Below, piece by piece: positions 9,123 to 17,589 of a stretch of DNA of 48,176 bases (the stretch's first letter is position 1; every line of letters starts with the position of its first letter). The stretch is from Pontibacter qinzhouensis (GTDB lineage: Bacteria > Bacteroidota > Bacteroidia > Cytophagales > Hymenobacteraceae). The notes below the pieces were generated by a model. That model searched no databases and was not told the origin of the DNA. It was given only the letters and a program-made list of their open reading frames with translations. The DNA lies in the NCBI RefSeq assembly GCF_008017455.1, contig NZ_VRTY01000042.1, forward strand, positions 1 to 48,176. The letters run 5' to 3'. The translations under genes and the position numbers were made by a program.

Positions 9123-10130
9123 TTAGTCAGCACTTGCTGCCGGGTCAAACAACCACAGGTCATCGAAACGGTAAGTGCTATAGTTGCCGGTGGAGATATA
9201 GCCCCGGTTGTCAATCACGAAGCCAACGGCTCCTTCCCTGGCACCGCCATCAAAGTCATTCTTTCTCGTCCAGAGGTCGCTCAAGGCATCGTACTCCCAT
9301 ACTTCGCTGAGTAATGAACCGTTTGTGCCCGTTACCAGGTAAGCGCGGTTATTGATTTCCAGGGTAATGGCCGATGCCCTGGACAAAGGATATGTTTCTC
9401 CGTCACGCTCGTCGCTGGTCAGGCTTTTCAGGCGCTTCCAGGAATCGGCTACGGGGTCGTACTCCAGGAGATCTGTTTCGTAGAGGCTGTTGTTGCGGCC
9501 ACCACCCACGTAGCCTTTACCGTTTTGTGCAAAGGCAAAACCGTTTAAGCGTTTGGCTCCTCCCAAACCTACTTTCTCTGTCCATTGCCCACTTGCCGGG
9601 TCATACTGCCAGAAGTCCTTGAGGTAGTTGCCGTCATATCCGGCTCCGATATACCCCTTGTCCTGGATGGTAAGGGCGAGGGCTCCATAGCGGGCCGTAC
9701 CAGGGAAGTCAGCAATTTGCGTCCAGGTATCGGTGGCAGGGTCATACTCCCAGAAGTCGCGGAGATAATTCACGCCATCGAAGCCCGTGCCCACATAGCC
9801 TTTCCCGTTGGCGGCAAAACTAACGGCTGCACTACGGGCTGCACCCGGGAACTCGGCTTTCCTGATCCAGGCACTTTTAGTGGGGTCGTACTGCCAAAAA
9901 TCCTGTAGCCTGTTCCTTCCGTCATATCCGGTGCCTACGTAGGCCTTATCGCCTATGGTGAAGGAAACCGCCCCGCTTCGGGCCACTCCGGAAAACTCGG
10001 ATTGCCTGATCCAGTTACCCCAGATTTCCTCCTCCTCCTCGGAGCTGTCACAGGAGGAAAAGCTTAGTAATGCTATTAGAATGCAGGCTGAACGCAGCAA
10101 CTGGCGCAGGTGACGTGTAAGTGTATCCAT
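9123..10130 (-). CDS. Kelch-repeat lipoprotein
   Basis: A 335-residue protein with a lipoprotein signal (hydrophobic 14-26, lipobox FSSC with Cys27) and an acidic EEEEE run just after it. It then has six Kelch-type repeats of about 47 residues, each with AR(S/Y)GA, a KGYVGTGYDG-like hairpin and DFWEYDP...W. Six blades predict a closed beta-propeller anchored to the membrane and probably facing the outside. No galactose-oxidase copper ligands are visible, so a binding rather than catalytic role is likelier. It begins 17 bases after the DUF4270 stop, indicating one operon. Confidence 0.88.
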   Translation of the reverse strand: MDTLTRHLRQLLRSACILIALLSFSSCDSSEEEEEIWGNWIRQSEFSGVARSGAVSFTIGDKAYVGTGYDGRNRLQDFWQYDPTKSAWIRKAEFPGAARSAAVSFAANGKGYVGTGFDGVNYLRDFWEYDPATDTWTQIADFPGTARYGALALTIQDKGYIGAGYDGNYLKDFWQYDPASGQWTEKVGLGGAKRLNGFAFAQNGKGYVGGGRNNSLYETDLLEYDPVADSWKRLKSLTSDERDGETYPLSRASAITLEINNRAYLVTGTNGSLLSEVWEYDALSDLWTRKNDFDGGAREGAVGFVIDNRGYISTGNYSTYRFDDLWLFDPAASAD

Positions 10131-10147
10131 CTTGTTTTAAACGGTTA

Positions 10148-11518
10148 TTAATTGAGTTTTGTATAGTAGATTCTGAGCTTCACTTTGTTTGCAGCAGCAC
10201 CCTGCCCACCTACCGCGAGCCGGTTAACCGCCTGAACAAATTCCGCTGCAGGAGCCCCCAGTAAGAGTGCCCTGTCCTGCGGCTGAGTGGCATTCAGCCT
10301 GCCAATGAGGTAGTGTGTGATGTTGAAGGAGTACTTAGAGTTCAGGCTGTATTCATCATCGGCCTTCAGCGCGGCTGTCTGCACCTCCTCTGAGTAGTCC
10401 TGGAGCAGAAGGCTGAGGGGTTTGCTGTTCAGGTCAGTTTCGTAAAGGCTAACAGTAGCCGGCGCTGCAAAAGGATATTTGATGGTGTTGGCCACAGGCT
10501 GCACCTCCAGCTGCACGCCATTGATCAGAGCCGGGACCAGGATTTCCTTCAAATCATTCAGGTATGGGAAATCCAGCCGGACCATGAGTCCTGTACCCGA
10601 CTGGGCAAAGCTCATGTTGCCGGTTGCTGTACTAGCCACAGGGTCACCTCCACGCTCTATACCTGACAGGTAAGACGATGAGAAATCAGCTGCGATGTGG
10701 TTATACTGGGTGCTGCCGGTGATAAGCGGAAAATCCTGATAATAGCCTGTGCTGCCTTCTGTGGATGAAACCCTGTATTGCAACCTGATGACGGCTCCCG
10801 CCGCATTGAAGCCAACTACTGCTCCTCCAGTTGATGCACTAAGACGAAGCCCACGGAAATAATCCAGGAATGCCTCGGTACTCTGTAGACTGTTGTTGCT
10901 TTGCTGCTGGAGGCTGAACCACTCCTCGCCAAGTGCATCAGGCAGCGGTATAAATAAACTGTCTAGGCTGCCGGGGCGTGGAGTAAAGGTATAGCTGGTT
11001 AGGGGCTGGCTGGCCACAGCTGTTTTGCTGGTGTTATACAGTCCGCTGGTGGTATAGAAATAGGAACCGGCCGTTTCAGTACCTACATAGGGCGGTAACG
11101 TAGTCTCTTGTATTGAATTAACCAGCCGGTGAACATCCAGTTGAATGGCTTGCGTCGTGTCGCCATAGCTGTAGCCGGTGTAGGGCAGCACCAGCTCTAC
11201 CGACTCGAATACACTTTCCTCGTCCAGGGCCCAGCTGTTTCCCAGCCCTACCTGAAAGTAGGCATGTGTTGCCGTTTTACTTACCAATGGGTCGCTGTAA
11301 TTACCAACCAGTATGGTTCCCATTCCGGAGGTGACAACTGAATCGAGCTGTACTGTGGAGACATGCACCGTGACTGTATCGGTGTAGAAAACCGACATAG
11401 GGCCATCTTCCAGCTCCAGTCCCATTTCGTTAGGGTCGTCGCAGGAGACAAGCGGCAGAAGCAGCGTCCCAAGCAAGCATAGTCGCTTGAGCTGTCGAAG
11501 GGTTTTGGTGGGAATCAT
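10148..11518 (-). CDS. DUF4270 family lipoprotein
   Basis: 456 residues from MIPTKTLRQLKRL. An ATG five codons upstream (11533) is possible but does not improve the signal. The lipobox LVSC gives Cys26, followed by the family hallmark DDPNEMGLEL and a beta-rich domain with YTDTVTVHVSTVQLDSV and LVGNYSDP. The C-terminus ends in a beta-strand segment VKLRIYYTKLN, as in other DUF4270 proteins. These are secreted Bacteroidota lipoproteins of unknown function. The neighbouring Kelch lipoprotein gene lies 17 bases downstream, so the two products probably act together at the cell surface. Confidence 0.9.
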   Translation of the reverse strand: MIPTKTLRQLKRLCLLGTLLLPLVSCDDPNEMGLELEDGPMSVFYTDTVTVHVSTVQLDSVVTSGMGTILVGNYSDPLVSKTATHAYFQVGLGNSWALDEESVFESVELVLPYTGYSYGDTTQAIQLDVHRLVNSIQETTLPPYVGTETAGSYFYTTSGLYNTSKTAVASQPLTSYTFTPRPGSLDSLFIPLPDALGEEWFSLQQQSNNSLQSTEAFLDYFRGLRLSASTGGAVVGFNAAGAVIRLQYRVSSTEGSTGYYQDFPLITGSTQYNHIAADFSSSYLSGIERGGDPVASTATGNMSFAQSGTGLMVRLDFPYLNDLKEILVPALINGVQLEVQPVANTIKYPFAAPATVSLYETDLNSKPLSLLLQDYSEEVQTAALKADDEYSLNSKYSFNITHYLIGRLNATQPQDRALLLGAPAAEFVQAVNRLAVGGQGAAANKVKLRIYYTKLN

Positions 11519-11533
11519 GAGGTTATAAAGCAT

Positions 11534-11913
11534 TATACAAAGTTGAGGGGGGCACAGCTGCTTCTTAATTTTGGAACAAAGCTCCTATATCTATCAAGGG
11601 CATTCAACCTTAAAGGAAGTGAAGCGGACAAAAGGGCTGGTGAACTAGGCATATCTCCGTTTAAGATGTAGCTGGAAACCTGCTATTCATGACCGGTAGT
11701 ATCCTTCAAAATGCGATTATAATGCTGTCTTTCCTGCTCTTTTCTTCAGCTCCTCCAGCTTGCTCAGCTGCATTCCCTCCCGAGAAAACATGCCATACAA
11801 AGCACTTATAGGAGAGCTTATGTTTACGACGGGTGCTGATTGGGGCAAAAATGGTATGAGCTTCGGGATGTAGTGGAGATTCCGGACTATGCTTGTATTA
11901 GCCTTTTCGTTTC
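11534..11913. other. Promoter region of the DUF4270 operon and non-coding DNA
   Basis: This region holds the upstream region of the minus-strand DUF4270-Kelch operon. A short open frame at 11717-11926 (minus) has no recognisable protein character and overlaps the antitoxin remnant, so it is not called. I could not place a convincing -7/-33 promoter pair. Confidence 0.4.
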
Positions 11914-12139
11914 TTGCTCTGCGCAAAAGTTCTTCAGGAGTCGGATCCGATTGAATATATCAGGATACACATGGAGGACCTGGTGCCTTATATGGGCAAT
12001 AAAGGCAATGTATCTAAGGTGCTCAGCCGAAAGCGCTCGTCTTCCCCTGGTGATGATCCGGAACTTGCACCAGGGACTGCGCTTCCCGTTGGAGGTACTT
12101 ATTGCAGAGCCTGATTTAAATAGCAAAGCTCCCGGCTAG
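11914..12139 (+). pseudogene. Decayed HigA-type antitoxin (HTH) gene
   Basis: Two adjoining plus-strand frames together resemble the C-terminal part of a HigA-like XRE antitoxin. The first frame reads DPIEYIRIHMED-LVPYMGNKGNVSKVLSRKR and the second, from about 12040, reads LPLVMIRNLHQGLRFPLEVLIAEP. In intact family members these are contiguous (VSKVLSGKRPLTLRMIRALHEGLGIPAEVLL type). So there is a frameshift near 12035-12045. Some seven residues (the GLxxKD turn) are also missing between MED and LVPY. No toxin gene precedes it. A terminator follows at 12122-12153. The call rests on remembered family consensus, not an alignment. Confidence 0.65.
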
Positions 12140-12162
12140 CAGGTGGCTTTGCTGTTTTGTTT
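12122..12162 (+). terminator. Intrinsic terminator after the HigA remnant
   Basis: The 8-bp stem agcaaagc (12122-12129) and gctttgct (12146-12153) is followed by gttttgttt. It overlaps the end of the second antitoxin frame and would end a plus-strand transcript. Confidence 0.6.
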
Positions 12163-12391
12163 CTACTCTAAATTACATGCTTCTAGAAATATTTCTCTGT
12201 TTAACATAAAAGAGCTTATCAGCCACCGGTAAATGCTCTGTTTAACAGCTCGTAATTCCACCGATTCTTGAGATGAATATTGTCAACCTATGTCAGTACA
12301 AGACACTAATTCCTTCTTAATCCTGCACCACTTTTACACTGCAGAAATGGCACCTTTAGAAAGCATTCCATATTTAAGTTATCTTTAAACT

Positions 12392-12799
12392 ATGGAAAGA
12401 TTAAAAAACATAACAAGAGAAGAAGCAAACGAGCTAATTTTTTTATCACCCGAAGAGCTTGCCTCTTATATAGAGGCAAACCAGAATATATATGGGATTG
12501 ATAATCAAAAGTATTATTCCTTTGAGGATCAGAATTCGCAGGAAAGGTTTTTAGTTACATGGATTCATAGCGCAGAACAGCCTACTTTTAAGGTTACGGT
12601 TCTTAGTCCAAAAGATGTACTTCAACAAGATACTCTTCTATTTTCAGAGAAGGCTTTCTTTATAACCAATCATCTACATGACCCTATATATCGGAGCGTT
12701 TTCGAAGTATTCTATCAGCCTGATGGCCTTCTGGCAATCGACCTAATTCTGCAGAGTAAGTCGAGACCAAGAGGTTTCAGATACTTTGTGCAATATTAG
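12392..12799 (+). CDS. Hypothetical small cytoplasmic protein
   Basis: A 135-residue protein with no signal peptide, membrane segment or recognised domain. The N-terminus is helical and charged (MERLKNITREEANELIFLSPEELASYIEAN). The rest looks like a beta-rich fold with many aromatic residues (KYYSFEDQNSQERFLVTW, VFEVFYQP). The gene is clearly more A+T-rich than most of the window, like its downstream neighbour, suggesting recent acquisition. No function can be assigned. Confidence 0.65.
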   Translation: MERLKNITREEANELIFLSPEELASYIEANQNIYGIDNQKYYSFEDQNSQERFLVTWIHSAEQPTFKVTVLSPKDVLQQDTLLFSEKAFFITNHLHDPIYRSVFEVFYQPDGLLAIDLILQSKSRPRGFRYFVQY

Positions 12800-12957
12800 C
12801 TAGTTCTAGCCAAGAAACTGAAGTAATAAGCTCAATCACCTGCTATGTAAAGCAATTTGTGCTTTGAACTTTCATCCTTTAAACATTCTGCTGAACATAA
12901 TAGTAATCATCAGCCTCAGATAAATCATGTATCTATTATCTTGTTAACTCATTGAAT

Positions 12958-13560
12958 ATGAAAGCAATCTTATTTTTAACCTCTGCTTTATTGATCTTTA
13001 ATGTGCCTTCGTTTTCTCAAGATATAAAAATGGATGGATTTACCGTAAAAGACTATGCTTCATTAGAGCCGAAAGTCAATGGGAACAATATTTATAGGAG
13101 CGATATAAATCATTACAGGATTAAAATCCCCAAAAGTTGGTCAATCAATAAACCAAATTCTATTGGTGTTGAATTTAATGCGGTCGATCCTTTAGGAATG
13201 GCTACGATGAATGTTCATGTTACTCACTTTGATAATCCTCCCAAAAAAGATGCCCATGATTTTCCTGTTTCGGAGGCACTTAATGGCTTTAAGCAGATTA
13301 TGCCGATTACTATATTACTAGAGAGCAAAAAGACTTATGTCAATAACCTCAAGTGCCTTCATGTAAAAGTAAAATCAAATATTAAGTCTCTTGATGATGA
13401 TTATTATATCATAACTCGTAATTATGTATTTCTGAGAGGGAATCGAATGATTTCTCTTACATATCAAGTAATTGAAGAATTTGATACTGAATATTCAACT
13501 ATTTTTGAAGATTCAGTATTGTCATTCGTTTTTGAAGATCATTTATATAAAATCAAATAG
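12958..13560 (+). CDS. Exported hypothetical protein
   Basis: 200 residues from the ATG at 12958 (MKAILFLTSALLIFNVPSFSQ), a good signal peptide. A TTG two codons earlier is less likely. The mature part is beta-rich with IKIPKSWSINKPNSIGVEF, typical of small PsbP/SmpA-like or lipid-binding beta-sandwich proteins that measure a quantity against the cell surface, but no named family is recognised. It is strongly A+T-rich compared with the flanking operons. It lies 158 bases after the preceding orphan gene in the same direction and may share its transcript. Confidence 0.65.
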   Translation: MKAILFLTSALLIFNVPSFSQDIKMDGFTVKDYASLEPKVNGNNIYRSDINHYRIKIPKSWSINKPNSIGVEFNAVDPLGMATMNVHVTHFDNPPKKDAHDFPVSEALNGFKQIMPITILLESKKTYVNNLKCLHVKVKSNIKSLDDDYYIITRNYVFLRGNRMISLTYQVIEEFDTEYSTIFEDSVLSFVFEDHLYKIK

Positions 13561-13901
13561 TTATAATATTTATTATAAAAAGAAGGAACACAAGATAGAA
13601 ATATATCCCCAGCCACACCTACAGGTTAGACTTACCACCCTATAGCCCTACTGTTCGTTAAACCTCGTTTTTCGTATCAATACATCACCTAATTTTGATA
13701 CAAAACCACTGCTCCAAATCGGTTCTTATCTAGCACCCGATTGACAACAAGTAGCAACATTAAGTAATAATGTTAATTAGCTGACTGGGGTGTTATTAGA
13801 GTAAAGAAAACCTTCCTTTTATTTACTCTAGTAACAACTAATATAGGCTATGAGTGAAGTGTAAGTTAAGTACTAAACATCAACTAGATTAGCGTATGTA
13901 G
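13561..13901. other. Non-coding stretch before the split gene
   Basis: About 340 A+T-rich bases between the 3' ends of convergent genes. No clear terminator, RNA gene or repeat was recognised. Confidence 0.4.
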
Positions 13902-14149
13902 TTATTCTTCTATTATTTCTTTAGCATCATTAACAATTTTATCTATCTGCTCTTTTTTCTTCACTAAGGTTTTATATTTCCCATTAATTATGAGTTCATT
14001 CAATTTGCCTAATCCAGGATAGTCCTTTGCCTTCTCTAAGGCCTGCTCAAATTTTGTTTGCTGTTTTAAAACTTCAAGTAAAGGATGGTCTGAATCCTTA
14101 CTCTACCCAACTAAAAATTGAGGTTTGAGATTGGGGGTTTTAAAAAAGA

Positions 14150-14200
14150 ACAGGAAAGCAGAACTTTGTGGTGACCAAACCTAAAAATTCGCTTTCCTGT
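14150..14200 (+). promoter_or_regulatory. Inverted repeat just before the IS4 transposase start
   Basis: acaggaaagc (14150-14159) and its exact complement gctttcctgt (14191-14200) flank a 31-nt loop. The second arm ends one base before the ATG at 14202. An mRNA reading in from outside would fold this stem over the start. A transcript starting inside the element would lack the first arm. Such anti-read-through stems are established for IS10 and IS50; here it is an inference from position. Confidence 0.5.
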
Positions 14201-14201
14201 C

Positions 14202-15299
14202 ATGAAGAAATACTTCAGTACCAAAATTAAAGAAATATTCGATAAAGTAGAGATCGTCAGCCACCTTGCCCGCAAGAAATTCATCTTCAGCTTTGTGCTG
14301 GGTCTGATTAAAAGCCGGAAGGTTCACTTCTGCGAGGTGGCTGAGCACCTCAACCATAAAACTAAGGCTGCCTGCAATGAAGTCCGCATTCAGGACTTTT
14401 TCCGCCAGGCCGTCCTCAATTACGAGCAGGTGGCTATGCTGCTATGCCTGTTTCTGCCCCGCAAAGGCAAGGTGCGCCTGAGCATCGACCGCACCGAGTG
14501 GGACTTCGGCAAGTGCCAGGTCAACATCCTGATGGTGCTGGCCAGCCATGGCAAGATACAGGTGCCGCTTTACTGGTCCCTGCTGGATAACAAAAGCGGC
14601 AATTCTTCTACGCAGGACCGCATTGATGTGGTAGCCAAGTGCCTGCATTTGCTGGGCAACCGCATCGGGCTTCTGGTGGCAGACCGGGAGTTTATGGGTC
14701 ATAAATGGCTCAAGTACCTCAAGGATAGCGGTATCAACTTCTGCGTCAGGATGCCAAAGCACCACCTCATCGAGCGGCTGGACGGGCGTGTGCAGCAGGC
14801 TCAGGAGCTGGCTAAAAGCCACCCGCTGAGCCTATCCGACTGCCTGGTGGATGGGGTGTGGGGAAATGTATACCTCAAGCGTACTGCCCAGGGTGATCTG
14901 CTTTACCTCTTTGGCACGATGGAGGCCAAGCACCTGGGCACCGTCTATCGCCGCCGCTGGACGATAGAGGCTTGTTTTCAGGCATTCAAGAGCAGGGGCT
15001 TTGACCTGAAGAGCACGCATCTCAAGGACCTGGAAAAACTGAAGAAGCTGGTGGCGATGGTTTCCATTGCGTATGGATTGTGCGTGAGTTTGGGCATTTA
15101 CCAGGATGCCAGGGTGAAAAAAATCAAAATCAAGAAGCACGGCTACAAAGCCAACAGCTATTTTCGCACAGGACTTAACCAAATAAGGGAAATGCTCAAA
15201 ATGAAAGCAAAAGATTGGCACCAGAGGATAGAAATCTTTATCCGATGGCTCAATCGCCAATTTCAATACTATCAAAACACTCATTTTTTAGTTGGGTAG
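14202..15299 (+). CDS. IS4-family transposase
   Basis: A 365-residue DDE transposase. Visible catalytic residues are Asp96 (LSIDRTEWDFG), Asp161 (LLVADREFMG) and the IS4-family YREK signature Y249-(2)-R252-(3)-E256-(6)-K263 (YRRRWTIEACFQAFK). Length and motif spacing are normal, so the enzyme looks intact. The start follows a 10-bp inverted repeat that could hide it. No Shine-Dalgarno sequence is visible. Its stop lies inside the right terminal repeat. Confidence 0.95.
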   Translation: MKKYFSTKIKEIFDKVEIVSHLARKKFIFSFVLGLIKSRKVHFCEVAEHLNHKTKAACNEVRIQDFFRQAVLNYEQVAMLLCLFLPRKGKVRLSIDRTEWDFGKCQVNILMVLASHGKIQVPLYWSLLDNKSGNSSTQDRIDVVAKCLHLLGNRIGLLVADREFMGHKWLKYLKDSGINFCVRMPKHHLIERLDGRVQQAQELAKSHPLSLSDCLVDGVWGNVYLKRTAQGDLLYLFGTMEAKHLGTVYRRRWTIEACFQAFKSRGFDLKSTHLKDLEKLKKLVAMVSIAYGLCVSLGIYQDARVKKIKIKKHGYKANSYFRTGLNQIREMLKMKAKDWHQRIEIFIRWLNRQFQYYQNTHFLVG

Positions 15300-15703
15300 A
15301 GTACTGAATCCTTATAATCAGAAATTAGTTTTCCAGGATTTTCAGTCGATATCTCTAATAAATTGAACAGCAGTTTTAATTTTAAATCTTTAGATATATT
15401 GCTGTCTTCCAAGCTTTCAATTTGAGTAGATAAACCTTCAAAGGTTTTACTAATTACTTCTTTATGTGTATACTCTTCAATTAATCTTTTTGAAAGGTTC
15501 AATTTCTTGTTAGCAGCAAAGGTAAACCATAACATAGGAATATATAAAGGAATAACGGCAGCGGCTATATTAGGTAGTATATCTATAACTTCCCTAAATG
15601 GAGTACCAGTTCTAATGAAATATATGCTGATAATGACAGAGAGCATGAGGCTGTAAAATAAACTGTGTCAAGATAATAGAATTGTTATTTTAGCACAGTA
15701 ATT

Positions 15704-16927
15704 ATGGAAGAGAACAACAGTTTAGATCTGGAGAAGATCAAGCGTCAGTTTCTGGAGGAGTTCAGAAGCGGCAAACCTACCTTTGGTAAAGACGGAGCTC
15801 TTGGTCCGCTGCTCAAGCACTTTTTAGAAGCCGCTCTGGAGGCAGAGATGGATGTGCACCTGGATAAGGAAGAGCGAAGGAAAGGCAATCGCCGCAATGG
15901 CAAAGTGAGCAAGCAGGTGCGCACTTCTGACGGTGTGATTGAGCTGGAGAGTTCCCGTGACCGCTCCTCTAGCTTTGAGCCGCAGCTTATTAAGAAGCGG
16001 GAGACGATATTGGCCGAGAACCTGGAGCCCCGCATCCTGAGCATGTACGGGCTGGGGATGAGCTTTCGAGACATCTCCGCTCACCTGAAAGAGATGTATG
16101 ACATGGACATTTCCCACGACACGCTCTCTGCCCTGACAGAAAAGATCGTGCCTCAGGTAAAGGAATGGCAGGCACGACCGCTAAACTCACTCTACTGCAT
16201 CGTCTGGCTTGATGCCATGCATTACAAGGTGCGGCAGGAAGGGCGCACCGTTTCTAAAGCTGTCTATAACATCCTGGGCATTGACCGGAATGGCTACAAA
16301 GAGCTGCTGGGCGTGTATGTATCAGAAAGTGAGGGTGCTAATTTCTGGCTCTCGGTGCTCACCGACCTGCAGCAGCGGGGCGTAAAGGATATGCTCATTG
16401 CCTGCATCGACAACCTCAAAGGCTTTGCCGAAGCGATCACCAGTATTTTTCCGCAGGCAGAGGTGCAAAGCTGCATTGTGCATCAGATCCGAAACAGCCT
16501 CAAGTATGTAGCCTCTAAAGATCAGAAAGCGTTTATGCAGGATCTCAAACCTGTATACAGAGCAGAGAGCAAGGAACTGGCCGAGCTACGGCTGCTGGAG
16601 TTGGAAGAGAAGTGGGGAAAGAAATACCCAAAGGTCATGGAGAGCTGGCAGCGTAACTGGGAGAAACTCTCCACGTACTTCAAGTATACAGAGCAGATAA
16701 GGAAGCTTATCTATACGACTAACACTATTGAAGGCTTTCATCGGCAGGTACGTAAAGTGACCAAGACAAAAGGAGCTTTTCCTTCGGACATGGCCCTGCT
16801 GAAGCTCCTCTACCTCTCCCACCAGAACATCAGCAAAAAGTGGGTGATGCCGCTGGCGAATTGGAGTCAGACGGCCCAGCAGCTATCCATCTGGTTTGGT
16901 GAAAGGATGGAGCTAGACTTGAAGTGA
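15704..16927 (+). CDS. IS256-family transposase
   Basis: A 407-residue transposase, usual family length. Catalytic DDE residues are Asp170 (IVWLDAMHYKV), Asp236 (IACIDNLKGF) and Glu343 (TTNTIEGFHRQVRK), all in their standard contexts. The N-terminal part carries FLEAALEAEMDVHL and RRNGKVSKQVRT, typical of the family. The frame is intact. The start ATG lies 57 bases inside the left end. Confidence 0.96.
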   Translation: MEENNSLDLEKIKRQFLEEFRSGKPTFGKDGALGPLLKHFLEAALEAEMDVHLDKEERRKGNRRNGKVSKQVRTSDGVIELESSRDRSSSFEPQLIKKRETILAENLEPRILSMYGLGMSFRDISAHLKEMYDMDISHDTLSALTEKIVPQVKEWQARPLNSLYCIVWLDAMHYKVRQEGRTVSKAVYNILGIDRNGYKELLGVYVSESEGANFWLSVLTDLQQRGVKDMLIACIDNLKGFAEAITSIFPQAEVQSCIVHQIRNSLKYVASKDQKAFMQDLKPVYRAESKELAELRLLELEEKWGKKYPKVMESWQRNWEKLSTYFKYTEQIRKLIYTTNTIEGFHRQVRKVTKTKGAFPSDMALLKLLYLSHQNISKKWVMPLANWSQTAQQLSIWFGERMELDLK

Positions 16928-16944
16928 AAAAACACTTCAAGGTG

Positions 16945-16985
16945 TTGCTTTTACTGTTAGGCTAAAGCCGTAACAGCAAAAGCAA
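16945..16985 (+). terminator. Strong hairpin after the IS256 transposase
   Basis: A nested palindrome: ttgctttt (16945-16952) pairs with aaaagcaa (16978-16985), and inside it ctgttaggct pairs with agcc-g-taacag. It lies 17 bases past the transposase stop and probably ends its transcript. The truncated copy at 1-70 begins within the same palindrome. Confidence 0.7.
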
Positions 16986-17030
16986 CAGTAAAGCAAAAAA
17001 ATAAACTGACACAGTTTAAATTACACTCCC

Positions 17031-17462
17031 GTAGCTAACGGCGAAATTGAGCCTTTCCACGAGTTGCAGCCCAACGGCACCTATAAGTTCTTCTACAACA
17101 CCAACTGGTATGACTACCTGTTCAAGAAGTACCAGTATTCAAGTATGCACAATATTTCCGTGTCTGGCGGCACCGAAAAGTTAAAGGGTTACCTGTCCGG
17201 GAGGACCTTCGACAGGGAAACGATCAACAACATCGCTGATAGTGGCATGGACCGTTACAACCTGAAGGCCAATGTCACCTTCAAGCCTAACAAATGGCTG
17301 GAGCTTTCCAATAACATTCTCTTTAACCAGGAGAAGGACGAGAGCTTCGGAGGCTTCCGAAACGGCTACGGCGGCATCTGGAGTACTACTACCTGGTATA
17401 ACCTGTATCCTTTTGCGCCTAATATGATTGAAGGTGTTCCAGCCGACGTGTACGGCCAGGGG
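17031..17462 (+). pseudogene. Internal fragment of a SusC/RagA TonB-dependent receptor
   Basis: The plus-strand frame is open from the first base after the IS256 element and encodes about 144 residues with SusC features: NTNWYDYLFKKYQYSSMHNI, then SVSGGTEKLKGYLSG, and LKANVTFKPNKWLELSNNIL. This is the junction of plug and barrel in SusC proteins, which are normally about 1000 residues. The start is cut by the IS. The homology ends near 17460 in a run of seven G, after which unrelated sequence follows. It is not a copy of the two other SusC genes in the window, judging by its sequence. It is a relic of a lost locus. Confidence 0.85.
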
Positions 17463-17463
17463 G

Positions 17464-17589
17464 GGCATCCCCTTTAAGTTTGTTCTGCTCATAGAAAGCC
17501 TTGAGCTTGTGATAGTTGCTGTACCAACTATCAAGGAATGCTCTGTTGAAGAGCCTTTTCTCTGAATCCTCCATTCCCTTGGTTGTCAT
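17464..17589 (-). pseudogene. 5' fragment of an unidentified gene (possibly helicase-associated domain)
   Basis: On the minus strand from the ATG at 17589 a frame reads MTTKGMEDSEKRLFNRAFLD and on through SWYSNYHKLKAFYEQN, ending at the G-run shared with the SusC fragment. The W..Y.KLKAFYEQ pattern resembles the helicase-associated (HA) domain of Bacteroidota helicase-like proteins, but only about 42 residues remain. It has been truncated by whatever event joined it to the SusC fragment. Coding character is plausible but unproven. Confidence 0.4.

Larger units (their letters stand above)
14101..15303 (+). mobile_element. IS4-family insertion sequence
   Basis: About 1.2 kb with terminal inverted repeats ctctacccaactaaaaa (left, 14101-14117) and its near-complement ending at 15301 (ttttttagttgggtagag). 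The exact 11-bp duplication ctgaatcctta flanks it at 14090-14100 and 15304-15314. It carries one transposase gene. The intact duplication and intact transposase point to a recent insertion into the host membrane-protein gene. The last two bases (15302-15303) could belong to the element or the junction. Confidence 0.93.
13902..15646 (-). pseudogene. Small membrane-protein gene split by IS4 and cut at its 5' end by IS256
   Basis: Removing the IS4 element and one 11-bp target copy restores one minus-strand frame. It reads ISDYKDS up to 15304 and continues DHPLLEVLKQQTKFEQALEK to the stop at 13902 (ending AKEIIEE). The joined product has a hydrophobic N-terminus (LSVIISIYFIR, then AAAVIPLYIPMLWFTFAA) and a long charged helical cytoplasmic part. 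The ATG at 15646-15644 touches the first base of the IS256-family element at 15647, so the true start was probably lost. The inserted IS places an early stop (KDSVLYPTKK) in the upstream part. The family is not recognised. Confidence 0.85.
15647..17030 (+). mobile_element. IS256-family insertion sequence
   Basis: A 1384-bp element. The left end gaggctgtaaaataaactgt (15647 on) and the reverse complement of the right end (gggagtgtaatttaaactgt, finishing at 17030) match over most of 24 bp, including taaactgtgtca. No 8-9-bp target duplication is found: the left flank reads gagagcat and the right flank gtagctaa. The left flank belongs to a membrane-protein gene and the right to a SusC fragment, so at least one flank was exchanged after insertion. 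Confidence 0.92.

Noticed and set aside
9680..9990. Regularly spaced repeats that could look like a CRISPR array
   Set aside because: The repeats are about 140 bp apart, degenerate and in frame. They encode the blades of the Kelch protein.
11717..11926. 69-residue minus-strand frame
   Set aside because: It resembles no known protein and overlaps the HigA remnant on the other strand.
1..17030. Composite transposon bounded by two IS256-type ends
   Set aside because: The two ends differ in sequence, there are no matching target duplications, and the region between contains ordinary envelope genes.
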